Part shown: piece after piece, positions 44,345 through 54,846 of the stretch
How the letters are laid out: each line of letters starts with the position of its first letter
Numbering within the stretch: the stretch's first letter is position 1
DNA from: JACCVL01 sp963695375
Lineage (GTDB): Bacteria; Actinomycetota; Actinomycetes; Propionibacteriales; Nocardioidaceae
Length of the DNA stretch: 64,000 nt
Direction of reading: 5' to 3'
Assembly (NCBI GenBank): GCA_963695375.1
Contig: OY968767.1
Location: 558,001-622,000 of the forward strand
Position numbers and translations under genes: made by a program
Notes under the pieces: generated by a model
What the model was told of the DNA's origin: nothing
The model's database searches: none
What the model saw: the letters and a program-made list of their open reading frames with translations, nothing else

Positions 44345-45502
44345 TCACGGCAGGTCGAGCGCGCGGGCGATCGGCACCCCCGGGCGGTACGCCAGGTGCT
44401 GGTGGCCGGGTGCGTCGAGCACGGTCAGGTCGGCGCGGGCGCCGGGCGTCAGCACGCCGACGTCGGTGCGGTGCAGGGCCCGTGCCCCGCCGGCGGTGGC
44501 CGCCCACACCGCCTGCGCGGGAGTCAGACCCATCTCACGCACCGCGAGCGCGATCACGAACGGCATCGACGTGCTGTTGCAGGTGCCGGGGTTGCAGTCG
44601 GTGGCCAGCGCGACGGTCACGCCCGCGTCGAGCAGCCGCCGAGCGTCCGGGTAGGGCGAGCGGGTGCAGAACTCCACGCCGGGGAGCAGGGTGGCGACGG
44701 TGTCCCCGCCGGCCAGCGCGTCCAGGTCCGCGGCCGCCAGGTAGGTGCAGTGGTCCACGCTGGCCGCGCCCAGCTCGACGGCCAACCGCACGCCGGGTCC
44801 CGCCGCCAGCTGGTTGCCGTGCACCCGGAGGCCGAGCCCGGCGGCTCGGCCCGCCGTCAGCACGGCCCTCGACTCGTCGGCGTCGAACGCGTGCGGGCTG
44901 GCCGGCTCACAGAAGACGTCCACCCACCGGGCGTGCGGTGCGCACCGCCGCAGCATCTCGCCGGTGACCAGCTCGACGTAGGCCGCCCGGTCGACGCCGG
45001 GCGGCACCACGTGCGCGCCGAGGAAGGTGGTCTCGGGGGTCACCTCCGCGGCCAGCTCGAGCAGCCGCGCCTCCTGATCGACGTCGAGCCCGTAGCCGCT
45101 CTTGATCTCGACGGTGGTGGTGCCCTGGGCCCGCAGCTCGACCACCCGGTCGGCGAGCAGGGCACGCAGCAGGTCCGAGGAGGCGGCCCGGGTCGCGTCG
45201 ACGGTGGTGGCGATCCCACCGCCGTCGTAACGCCGGCCCGCCATCCGGGCGGTGAACTCGTCCGACCGGTCGCCGGCGAACACCAGGTGCGCATGCGAGT
45301 CGACGAACCCCGGCAGCACCGCCCGGCCACCCAGGTCGTGGTGCACGTCGGCGGGAGGGGCCTCGGTGCCGGGACCGACCCAGCCGACGACCCCGTCGAC
45401 GACGACGACCGCCGCGTCCGGGACCAGGCCCAGCGGACCGGGTCCCCGCTCCGGGTCGTTGGTCACCAGCTCGCCGATCCCGGTCAGCAGCGTCGACGTC
45501 AT
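44345..45502 (-). CDS. hutI: Imidazolonepropionase
   Basis: A 385-residue amidohydrolase hydrolysing 4-imidazolone-5-propionate to N-formimidoyl-glutamate. It has VLPGFVDSHAHLVFAGDR (metal His pair), TTTVEIKSGYGLDV (Lys-Ser-Gly-Tyr typical of HutI), GLGLRVHGNQLA and ALATDCNPGTCNSTSM. ATG 45502 overlaps the hutF stop by 4 bp. Confidence 0.96.
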   Translation of the reverse strand: MTSTLLTGIGELVTNDPERGPGPLGLVPDAAVVVVDGVVGWVGPGTEAPPADVHHDLGGRAVLPGFVDSHAHLVFAGDRSDEFTARMAGRRYDGGGIATTVDATRAASSDLLRALLADRVVELRAQGTTTVEIKSGYGLDVDQEARLLELAAEVTPETTFLGAHVVPPGVDRAAYVELVTGEMLRRCAPHARWVDVFCEPASPHAFDADESRAVLTAGRAAGLGLRVHGNQLAAGPGVRLAVELGAASVDHCTYLAAADLDALAGGDTVATLLPGVEFCTRSPYPDARRLLDAGVTVALATDCNPGTCNSTSMPFVIALAVREMGLTPAQAVWAATAGGARALHRTDVGVLTPGARADLTVLDAPGHQHLAYRPGVPIARALDLP

Positions 45503-46836
45503 CGATCCTCCCAGAGTGGCTCGATCGCGCGGCGCAGCTCCGCGGCGACGTCACCGAGCCGGTGCCGGCCACCGGACACCACGACCCGCCCGTCCACCAG
45601 CACCGTGTCGACGTCCGCGGCGGAGGCGGCATACACGACCTGGCCGGGTTCGATGCCGGCGGTGCGGACGGTGTCCAGTCGGACGGCGACCAGATCGGCA
45701 CGGGCACCGACCGCGATCCGACCGGCGTCGGCGACACCGAGCGACTGGTGCGCGGTCAGCGCCGCCATCAGGTCGGTCGAGTCGAACCGGCCGCGCCGCA
45801 GCGAGGCCAGCCGCTCGTGCTGCTCCAGGGCGCGGGCTTCCTCCAGCAGGTCGACCACCGCGTGCTGGTCGGTGCCCAGCGACAGCGGGGATCCCCGGTC
45901 CCGCAGCGCCCGCGCCGGCCCGATGCCGTCCGCCAGGTCGCGCTCGGTGGTGGGGCACAGGCAGCAGGTCGTCCCGCTGCCGCCCAGCAGACCGACGTCG
46001 GCCTCGGACAGGTGGGTGGCGTGCACCGCCGTCGTGCGCGGGCCGAGCGCGCCGGCGGCGGCGAGCACGGCGACCGGGGTGACGCCGTACGCCGCCAGCG
46101 AGGCAGCGTTCTCGGCCGGCTGCTCCGAGACGTGCACGTGCAGCGGTCCGCCCGCGGCTGCAGCCACCACGGTCGGCAACTGCTCGCGGGGCACGGCACG
46201 GACCGAGTGGACCGCGGCGCCCCGCGTCACTCCCGCCGGGGCGGACCAGGCGGCGGCCCGCGCTGCCCACCCGTCGGCGTCGTCGTCCCCGAACCGCCGC
46301 TGCACCCCGGATAGTGGTCGGGGCCCGTCCGCGTCCAGCCCACCCGCGAGGTAGCAGGTGTCCAGCAGGGTGAGTCGGAGGCCCGCGTCGGCGGCGGCCT
46401 GCGCGAGGGCATCGGCCATCACGTTGGGGTCGTCGTAGGACGTCCCGTCCGGAGCGTGATGCAGGTAGTGGAACTCCCCCACCGCGGTGGCCCCGGCCAG
46501 CGCCATCTCGGCATAGACCGCTCGCGCCAACGTGAGGTAGCCGTCCGGGTCGAGCCGTTCCGCCACGGCGTACATCGCCTGGCGCCAGGTCCAGAACGTT
46601 CCCTCGCCGGTGGAGGTCCGGCCGCGCAGGGCGCGATGGAAGGCGTGGCTGTGGGCGTTGGCGAAGCCGGGCACGGCCACACCGGGCAGCCGGCGTGCAC
46701 CGGCGGACTGGCCGCCGGCTGTGACCACCGTGAACCGGCCGGCCCGCACCTCTATCCGCACGTCGCGCGCGGGCCCGGTGGGCAACAGCGCGTGCTCGGC
46801 GAACCACACCGTCGGTTCGTCGGCGGGGGACGGCAT
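45499..46836 (-). CDS. hutF: Formimidoylglutamate deiminase
   Basis: A 445-residue amidohydrolase making N-formylglutamate and ammonia. It has PGFANAHSHAFHRALRGRT (metal site), GEFHYLHHAPDG, HVHVSEQPAENAA and SLGTDQHAVVDLLEEAR. Its presence implies the two-step formylglutamate route, needing HutG, which is not in this window. It lies 5 bp after hutU on the same strand. Confidence 0.96.
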   Translation of the reverse strand: MPSPADEPTVWFAEHALLPTGPARDVRIEVRAGRFTVVTAGGQSAGARRLPGVAVPGFANAHSHAFHRALRGRTSTGEGTFWTWRQAMYAVAERLDPDGYLTLARAVYAEMALAGATAVGEFHYLHHAPDGTSYDDPNVMADALAQAAADAGLRLTLLDTCYLAGGLDADGPRPLSGVQRRFGDDDADGWAARAAAWSAPAGVTRGAAVHSVRAVPREQLPTVVAAAAGGPLHVHVSEQPAENAASLAAYGVTPVAVLAAAGALGPRTTAVHATHLSEADVGLLGGSGTTCCLCPTTERDLADGIGPARALRDRGSPLSLGTDQHAVVDLLEEARALEQHERLASLRRGRFDSTDLMAALTAHQSLGVADAGRIAVGARADLVAVRLDTVRTAGIEPGQVVYAASAADVDTVLVDGRVVVSGGRHRLGDVAAELRRAIEPLWEDR

Positions 46837-46841
46837 CCGGC

Positions 46842-48497
<1,656 letters not shown>

Positions 48498-48636
48498 GTC
48501 GGGCTCCTCGCGGGTGGACGGCGACCGGCGCGGCCGCCGGGGACGCGGGTCAGTCTGGCACCGTCGGCAGCGGGCCCGACGCGGCCGCTCACACCCGGCA
48601 GGCTGACGCGCTCCCGGCGGGGTAGCGTCCGGGGCG

Positions 48637-49746
48637 ATGAAGATCACCGCCGTCCGGCTCGACCGGCTGCGCCTGGCGATGGATCCCCCGTTTCGAGCGG
48701 CGTGGGACCCGGTGCCGCGGCGCCAGGTGGACGCCACCGTCGTGCGGGTCGAGACCGACGAGGGTGTCGTCGGCGTGGGGTCCGGAGACACGATGGCCGG
48801 CTTCGAGCCGTTCGCCGACCTGTTCGTCGGCACCGACCCGCTGCAGATCGGCCGGCACGTCCGCACCATCGAGTCGATCAACTTCCACGCCGGCCGGTTC
48901 TGGCCGCTGGAGGTCGCGCTGTGGGACCTGCTCGGGCAGGTCGCCGGGCTGCCCGTGGCCACCCTGCTCGGCGGGGCCGTCACCCGGCTGCCCGCGTACA
49001 TGTCGACCGGCGCGCTGATGACCCCCGCCGAGCGGGTCCAGTCCGCCCTGGCCGGGCGCGAGGCCGGCTTCCGGGCGATGAAGATCCGGATCGCCCGGGA
49101 CGATCTCGAGCGGGGGGTGGCCACCGTCGCCGCGGTCCGGGAGGCGCTGGGCGACGCATTCACCGTGCTGGTGGACCTGAACCAGTCGTGGCGGATGGCC
49201 GGTGACGTCGACCCGGCGCTCGACGTGAAGGCGGTGCGGCGCACCGTCGACCGGCTGGCGGAGCTCGGTGTGCGCTGGGTGGAGGAGCCGCTGCCCTACG
49301 CCGACGTGTCGGGGCTGGCGCAGCTGCGCCGGTCGAGCGAGATCGCGATCGCGGGCGGCGAGATGGTGGCGACGTACGACGACGCACTGCGGCTGCTGGA
49401 GCACGACGCGTTCGACGTCTATCAGATGGACTGCGTGCTCTCGCTCGGCATGCACCGGGCGCGCACGTTCGCCGAGCTGGCCCAGCTGCGGCACCGGCAG
49501 TTCACGCCGCACACGTGGACCAACGGGATCGGCGTGCTGGCCAACCTGCACCTGTCCGCCGGGGTCGGCGGCGGACCGTGGTTCGAGTTCCCGTACGACC
49601 CGGACGGCTGGACGCTCGAGCGGCGCGACTTCATGCTCGCCGAGCCGGTGCGGGTCGACTCCGACGGGTACGTCACGGTGCCGGACCGGCCGGGGCTCGG
49701 AGTGCGGCTGGACGACGAGGCGATGGATCGGTGGCGACTGCGGTGA
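48637..49746 (+). CDS. Mandelate-racemase/muconate-lactonizing (enolase superfamily) enzyme
   Basis: A 369-residue enolase-superfamily enzyme. Candidate catalytic and metal residues: Lys149 (MKIRI, a KxR in place of KxK), Asp180 (VDLNQ), Glu216 (WVEEPL), Glu242 (AGGEM), Asp265 and His292 (FTPHTW). The Asp-His pair suggests a mandelate-racemase-like acid-sugar dehydratase or racemase. The substrate is unknown. It starts a coupled operon with an aldehyde dehydrogenase and an iron alcohol dehydrogenase. Confidence 0.9.
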   Translation: MKITAVRLDRLRLAMDPPFRAAWDPVPRRQVDATVVRVETDEGVVGVGSGDTMAGFEPFADLFVGTDPLQIGRHVRTIESINFHAGRFWPLEVALWDLLGQVAGLPVATLLGGAVTRLPAYMSTGALMTPAERVQSALAGREAGFRAMKIRIARDDLERGVATVAAVREALGDAFTVLVDLNQSWRMAGDVDPALDVKAVRRTVDRLAELGVRWVEEPLPYADVSGLAQLRRSSEIAIAGGEMVATYDDALRLLEHDAFDVYQMDCVLSLGMHRARTFAELAQLRHRQFTPHTWTNGIGVLANLHLSAGVGGGPWFEFPYDPDGWTLERRDFMLAEPVRVDSDGYVTVPDRPGLGVRLDDEAMDRWRLR

Positions 49747-51245
49747 CCGGGCTGCTGGAGCGTGCGCACGACGAGTGGATGGCGGCCGCCGGACGGCTGC
49801 GGCCGGAGGGGCGGATGTTCGTCGACGGCGCGCACGTCGAGGCGGCGTCCGGCGCGACCTTCGAGTCCCGCTCGCCCCGCGACGGCAGCGTGCTGGCCGC
49901 GGTCGGGCGCGGTGACGAGGCGGACGTGGACCGGGCGGTGCGAGCCGCGCGGGTGGCCTTCGAGGACGGGCGGTGGCGGGCGCTGGCCCCACGGGCGCGC
50001 AAGCAGGTGCTGAGCCGGTGGGCCGATCTGGTGGACGCGCACACCGAGGAGCTGGCGCTGCTCGAGACGCTCGACATGGGCAAGCCGATCACCGAGTCGG
50101 TGCGGGTGGACGTGGCCAGCGCGGCCGGCTGCATCCGGTGGTATGCCGAAGCGCTGGACAAGGTCTATGACGAGGTGGCGCCGACCGGGCCGGACGCGCT
50201 GGTCACCGTCACCCGGGAGCCGATCGGCGTCGTGGGGGCCGTCGTCCCGTGGAACTACCCGATGATCATCGCGAGCTGGAAGCTGGCGCCGGCCCTCGCC
50301 ACCGGCAACAGCGTCGTGCTGAAGCCCGCGGAGCAGTCGCCGCTGTCGGCGCTGCTGCTCGCCCGGCTGGCGGCCGAGGCGGGGCTGCCGGACGGGGTGC
50401 TCAACGTGGTGCCGGGCTTCGGCCCGGAGGCTGGACAGGCTCTCGGGCGGCACCCGGACGTGGACGCGATCGCCTTCACCGGCTCGGCCGAGGTGGGCCG
50501 GCTGTTCCAGTGCTACGCCGGGGAGTCCAACGGCAAGCGGGTCCAGCTCGAAGCCGGCGGCAAGTCCCCGCAGCTGGTGCTCGCCGACGCCGGAGACCTC
50601 GAGCCGGCCGCGCAGGCGATCGCCTGGGGGATCTGCTACAACGCCGGCCAGACCTGCAATGCCGGCTCCCGGCTGGTCGTCGACCGGGCGGTCAAGGACG
50701 ACCTGCTGGCGCGGGTGGTGGAGCTCACCCGGTCGTTCGTCGTGGGCGACCCCCTCGACCCGGCGACGACCATGGGCGCGATCGTCGACGACCACCAGCT
50801 GGACCGGGTGCTGGGCTACCTCCGCACCGGCCGGGACGAGGGAGCCGAGGTGACCGGCGGGCATCGGCTGCACGCCGACTCCGGCGGCTACTTCGTCGAG
50901 CCGGCCGTCCTCGATCGGGTGCGCAACGACAGCCGGGTGGCCCAGGAGGAGATCTTCGGGCCGGTGCTCTCGGTGATCGACTTCTCCGGCACCGACGAGG
51001 GCGTGCGGCTGGCGAACGCGACCTCGTACGGCCTGGCGGCTGCGGTCTGGACCCGGGACGTGACCCGGGCGCACCGAGTGGCCCGCGCGTTGCGGGCCGG
51101 CACGGTCTGGGTGAACACGTTCGACGCCACCGACGTCTTCGCGCCGTTCGGCGGGTTCAAGCAGTCCGGCTCCGGCCGGGACAAGTCCCTGCACGCGCTG
51201 CACGAGTACACGGGGTTGAAGACCACGTGGATCGACCTGTCGTGA
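49743..51245 (+). CDS. Aldehyde dehydrogenase (PuuC-like)
   Basis: A 500-residue NAD(P)-dependent aldehyde dehydrogenase with PWNYPMIIASWKLAPAL, LEAGGKSPQLV (Glu) and NAGQTCNAGSRL (nucleophile Cys). The C-terminus SGSGRDKSLHALHEYTGLK closely resembles gamma-glutamyl-gamma-aminobutyraldehyde dehydrogenases. GTG 49743 overlaps the enolase-family stop by 4 bp; GTG 49731 is an alternative. It probably oxidises an aldehyde from the same pathway. Confidence 0.92.
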   Translation: MTGLLERAHDEWMAAAGRLRPEGRMFVDGAHVEAASGATFESRSPRDGSVLAAVGRGDEADVDRAVRAARVAFEDGRWRALAPRARKQVLSRWADLVDAHTEELALLETLDMGKPITESVRVDVASAAGCIRWYAEALDKVYDEVAPTGPDALVTVTREPIGVVGAVVPWNYPMIIASWKLAPALATGNSVVLKPAEQSPLSALLLARLAAEAGLPDGVLNVVPGFGPEAGQALGRHPDVDAIAFTGSAEVGRLFQCYAGESNGKRVQLEAGGKSPQLVLADAGDLEPAAQAIAWGICYNAGQTCNAGSRLVVDRAVKDDLLARVVELTRSFVVGDPLDPATTMGAIVDDHQLDRVLGYLRTGRDEGAEVTGGHRLHADSGGYFVEPAVLDRVRNDSRVAQEEIFGPVLSVIDFSGTDEGVRLANATSYGLAAAVWTRDVTRAHRVARALRAGTVWVNTFDATDVFAPFGGFKQSGSGRDKSLHALHEYTGLKTTWIDLS

Positions 51246-52444
51246 ACACCACCGCCGGCCTCGCCTCGGCGGCCTGGGACCTGCCGCCGACCGGGCGACT
51301 GCTCTTCGGCGTCGGCGTCGTCGCCCGGCTGCCGGACGCGGTCGCCGAGCAGGGGTCGACCCGCGCGTTCGTCGTCACCGACCCCGGGTTGCGGTCCGCC
51401 GGGATCGCCGACCGTGTCGTCGACCTGCTGATCGCGGCCGGGATCGAGACCACCGTGTACGACGCCGTCCCGCCGAACCCGGGCACCGACGCCGTCGATC
51501 GCGCGGTCGAGGCGGTGCGCGGCTTCGGCGGCGGAGTCGTGGTCGCCCTCGGTGGCGGATCGTCCCTGGACGCGGCGAAGGCGATCGCCCTGCTGGCGAC
51601 CAACCGCGGCAGCTGTCTCGACTACGTCCGCGGCCGGCTCCCGACCCAGCCAGGTCTGCCCGTCGTGGCCGTGCCCACGACGGCCGGGACCGGCGCCGAG
51701 ACCAACGGTTTCGGCGTCTTCGAGGATCCGGAGGAGCGGCGGAAGGTGTACCTCGGTGACCCGACGGTGCGTCCCCGCTGCTCGGTCCTGGACCCGACGC
51801 TCACCACCGGGCTGCCACCGCTGGCCACCGCGGCCACCGGCATGGACGCCTTGGTGCACGGCATCGAGTCGCTGGCCTCGCGGGGGAGCACACCGGTCTC
51901 CGCGGCCTACGCCACCGAGGCGATCCGGCTGGTCAGCGGCAGCCTGCCGATCGCGGTGGCGGACGGGACCGACCTCGAGGCGCGCGCCGCCTTGCTGATG
52001 GGCTCGCACCTCGCCGGTCTCGCACTGTCGATCAGCGGGCTCGGGTTGGTGCACGGCATCGCGCACGCCGTCACCGCGCACACCGGGGCCGTGCACGGGC
52101 TGGCGTTGTCCGCCGTGCTGGACGAGGTCATGGTCCGGTCGCTGGCGGTCGCGCAACCGGCGTACGTCCGGGTCGCGGAGGCGATGCGAGTGCCCGGCGG
52201 TCGACCCGGGGACGGCCCCGGCACCGCAGCAGCGGCTGCGGACGCGGGGGCGCGGTCCGCGGTCGTCGCGGTGCGCGGGCTGGCCGACAGCGTCCGCGCC
52301 CGGTTGCCGCTGCGGGAGCTCGGCCTCGCCGAGGAGCACGTCCCCGCGGTGGCGGCCGGTGCGCTGGTCGATCCCGTCAGCCGCAACCACCCTCGAGTCT
52401 TCGACGCCGACGAGGTGACCGAGGTCCTGCTCAGCACCCGGTGA
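51242..52444 (+). CDS. Iron-containing alcohol dehydrogenase
   Basis: A 400-residue group-III alcohol dehydrogenase. It has VVALGGGSSLDAAKA (NAD site), AVPTTAGTGAE and the metal-binding GLGLVHGIAHAVTAHTGAVHGLA with His residues. GTG 51242 overlaps the aldehyde dehydrogenase stop by 4 bp, making a coupled alcohol-aldehyde-acid set. It is convergent with the secreted unknown at 52467. Confidence 0.92.
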   Translation: MNTTAGLASAAWDLPPTGRLLFGVGVVARLPDAVAEQGSTRAFVVTDPGLRSAGIADRVVDLLIAAGIETTVYDAVPPNPGTDAVDRAVEAVRGFGGGVVVALGGGSSLDAAKAIALLATNRGSCLDYVRGRLPTQPGLPVVAVPTTAGTGAETNGFGVFEDPEERRKVYLGDPTVRPRCSVLDPTLTTGLPPLATAATGMDALVHGIESLASRGSTPVSAAYATEAIRLVSGSLPIAVADGTDLEARAALLMGSHLAGLALSISGLGLVHGIAHAVTAHTGAVHGLALSAVLDEVMVRSLAVAQPAYVRVAEAMRVPGGRPGDGPGTAAAAADAGARSAVVAVRGLADSVRARLPLRELGLAEEHVPAVAAGALVDPVSRNHPRVFDADEVTEVLLSTR

Positions 52445-52466
52445 CCGGGCGCCGCGGCGCTGCCGC

Positions 52467-53198
52467 TCACGACGTCCGGACCAGTCCGCCGGTCCAGGTG
52501 CCGGCGATCATCGTGACCTGCACCCGGGGATAGGCAGAGCCGAGGATGCAGCCGTAGTGCAACACACAGTTCTGCACCTGGCGGACCTCGTCGACGTGGT
52601 ACCACGTCCGGTTCGTCCCCGGGACGAAGGCCGAGTCGTCCTCGCGGTAGTGCCCGACGTTGATCGAGGTCGTGTCCAGGTCGTAGATGTCCCAGTCACG
52701 CAGCACGTCGAAGATCCGGGCGCGGCCCTCCGTCCACCAGCACCAGCGGACGGTGAACCGGGTCCGATACAGCGTGCTGCCGAAGACCAGCGACTCCTCC
52801 TCGAACCGCCACCACCGCGTCCGGCAGGCGAACGACCGACCGTCGGGGCCGGCCCGCCCGGCGTGGTGCCGAACGTGGCCGCCGGTCCGGACGTGTCGTC
52901 GCGGGTGCCGATAGCGCTGCGGCTGGGCGAGGTCGATCACCGGTCGCCGCTGCACCGCGCGGCGCTGACGCGTGGTGTAGGCGTAGTCGACCCGGTCGCT
53001 GGGGCGGACCGCCCGCCGATGGTGGGACTGCCGGGCCATCCGCTGCGCCTTGTGCAGCACGTGGCACACCCGCTCGCTGTGCCACCGACAAGACGTGGCC
53101 GCCAGGGCGGCGTCCGGTCCGGCGAGCAGCGGGAGCACGAGCAACAGCGGAAGCAGCCGCGCAAGCCGGCGCGGCACGGACGTTCGGAGGTAGGACAT
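52467..53198 (-). CDS. Secreted protein of unknown function
   Basis: A 243-residue protein with a clear signal peptide (LARLLPLLLVLPLLAGPDAALA, cleavage near residue 32). The mature part has a His/Arg-rich central stretch and an aromatic C-terminal domain with RTRWWRFEEESLVF, VRWCWWTEGRARIF and DWDIYDLDTTSIN, plus several Cys. ATG 53198 is strongly supported by AAGGAG six bases upstream. No family was recognised. Confidence 0.85.
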   Translation of the reverse strand: MSYLRTSVPRRLARLLPLLLVLPLLAGPDAALAATSCRWHSERVCHVLHKAQRMARQSHHRRAVRPSDRVDYAYTTRQRRAVQRRPVIDLAQPQRYRHPRRHVRTGGHVRHHAGRAGPDGRSFACRTRWWRFEEESLVFGSTLYRTRFTVRWCWWTEGRARIFDVLRDWDIYDLDTTSINVGHYREDDSAFVPGTNRTWYHVDEVRQVQNCVLHYGCILGSAYPRVQVTMIAGTWTGGLVRTS

Positions 53199-53373
53199 GG
53201 GACTCCTTCGCGGTCCTTTCCGACACGCTAGGAAGTTCCGTCGCCGGTCGGCGGCCGTGCCCGGCTCGGCTGTGGACGGCGCCGGCCGGCCCGGCGGACG
53301 AGCCGGAGCGGCAATCCGGCCCGCGCTGCAACCGTTCGCCGCCCTCGCACGTCCAAGCAGGCAGGGAGGCGCC

Positions 53374-53559
53374 ATGACCGAGTTCCTGGATCAGCTCCGT
53401 GACCGCGTCGCCTCGACGACGCGACAGCTGCTCGCCGCTCGGGAGGCGGACGACCCCTACACCGCCGACATCATGGCGGCCTCCCTGGCGGACCTGCTCC
53501 GGTTGGCCGACGAGCACGGTCTGGTCGTCCCGCAGGCGGCTGACGAGTCGCTGGCCTGA
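53374..53559 (+). CDS. Small soluble protein, 61 residues
   Basis: A 61-residue helical acidic protein (MTEFLDQLRDRVAS...). ATG 53374 has GGGAGG upstream at good spacing, and no transmembrane segment is seen. I do not recognise it. It is divergent from the secreted unknown and 265 bp ahead of the ole cluster. Confidence 0.7.
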   Translation: MTEFLDQLRDRVASTTRQLLAAREADDPYTADIMAASLADLLRLADEHGLVVPQAADESLA

Positions 53560-53823
53560 CCTCACCCCCCGCCCCGTTTCCCGGCCCCGATCGGCGCCGA
53601 CAGGCACTCTGGTCGAGCGGCCGCGGGCGAGCAACCTATGATCGTGCACGCAAACGCGACGGCCACGAGCGTGGTCGCCGCTCGCCGTCGGCCGCACCTC
53701 GGCGCGACGGCGACCAGCAGGTCGTGCCCGTCCAGCAGCCGGCGGCCGGCCCGAGCTGGGCGGGTGGCCAGGAGTCGGTAGCCCCGTCCTCGCGATCCGC
53801 TCCGCCTCTGCGAAGGGAACGAC
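53560..53823. other. Gene-free region upstream of oleA
   Basis: No gene with good support is seen. TATGAT at 53637-53642 could be a -10 element but no convincing -35 accompanies it. GAAGGGAACGAC just before 53824 serves as the oleA ribosome-binding region. Confidence 0.45.
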
Positions 53824-54846
53824 ATGGCAGGCAACGCGACGTACCGGTCATCGAACGCGGCCGTGTTGTCCGTGTGTGCGGTCGAGGCCCCCGTGGTGGT
53901 GACGTCGGACGAGCTCGACCAACGCCTCGCCGGCACCTACCAGCGGCTCGGCCTGCGCTCCGGGATGCTCGAGAAGCTGGCCGGCATCCGCGAGCGGCGC
54001 TGGTGGCCGCAGGACGTGACCTTCGCCGACGGTGCCGCCATGGCCGGCGAGAAGGCGCTCGCCGAGTCGGGGACCGATCGTGCGGACATCGGCCTGATGA
54101 TCAACACCTCGGTCAGCCGCGCGCACCTGGAGCCCTCGACGGCGGTGTCGGTGCATCACGCGCTCGGTCTCTCGTCCGCGTGCCAGAACTTCGACCTGGC
54201 GAACGCCTGTCTGGGGTTCGTCAACGGCATGCAGCTGGCCGGCAGCCTGATCGACGCGGGACAGATCGACTATGCGCTCGTCGTCAACGGTGAGGACGCC
54301 CGGCCGGTGCAGGAGGCGACGATCGCGCGGCTCAGCCGGACGGACAGCTCCAGCGACGTGATGTCCGAGTTCGCGACGCTCACGCTCGGCTCGGGCGCCG
54401 CGGCGATGGTCCTCGGACGCGCGGACCGACACCCGGAGGGGCACCGGATGGTCGGCGGCGTCAGCCGCGCCGGCACCGAGCACCACCAGATGTGCGTCGG
54501 CGACATCGACATGATGCGCACCGACACCAAGGGCCTGCTCAACGCCGGCCTGGAGCTGTCCGCGGAGCTCTGGGAGGACGCGGCTCGCGAGTTCGACTGG
54601 GCCGACGGCATGGACCGCTACGTCATCCACCAGATCTCGCAGGTGCACACCAACGCGTTGTGCGTCCGGCTCGGCATCGACCCGACGCTGGTGCCCCGGA
54701 CCTTCCCGACGTACGGCAACATCGGACCGGCGTCGGTCCCGTTCACCCTGGCCGCGCAGGCCGACGAGCTCGAGTCCGGCAACCGGGTGCTGCTGATGGG
54801 GATCGGGTCGGGTCTGAACGCATCGTGCACCGAGATCGTGTGGTGA
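53824..54846 (+). CDS. oleA: OleA-type thiolase (head-to-head fatty acyl condensation)
   Basis: A 340-residue thiolase-fold enzyme condensing two acyl-CoAs into a beta-keto acid. It carries the active Cys129 (LANACLGF), His269 (YVIHQIS) and Asn299 (TYGNIGPAS). The neighbouring OleBC and OleD identify it as OleA rather than FabH. ATG 53824 has GAAGGGAAC ahead. Its stop overlaps oleBC by 4 bp. Confidence 0.93.
   Translation: MAGNATYRSSNAAVLSVCAVEAPVVVTSDELDQRLAGTYQRLGLRSGMLEKLAGIRERRWWPQDVTFADGAAMAGEKALAESGTDRADIGLMINTSVSRAHLEPSTAVSVHHALGLSSACQNFDLANACLGFVNGMQLAGSLIDAGQIDYALVVNGEDARPVQEATIARLSRTDSSSDVMSEFATLTLGSGAAAMVLGRADRHPEGHRMVGGVSRAGTEHHQMCVGDIDMMRTDTKGLLNAGLELSAELWEDAAREFDWADGMDRYVIHQISQVHTNALCVRLGIDPTLVPRTFPTYGNIGPASVPFTLAAQADELESGNRVLLMGIGSGLNASCTEIVW

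Noticed and set aside
53562..53700. Small lipoprotein on the minus strand with a CTIIGC-like box
   Set aside because: No convincing start or ribosome-binding site, and it lies in the likely oleA promoter region.
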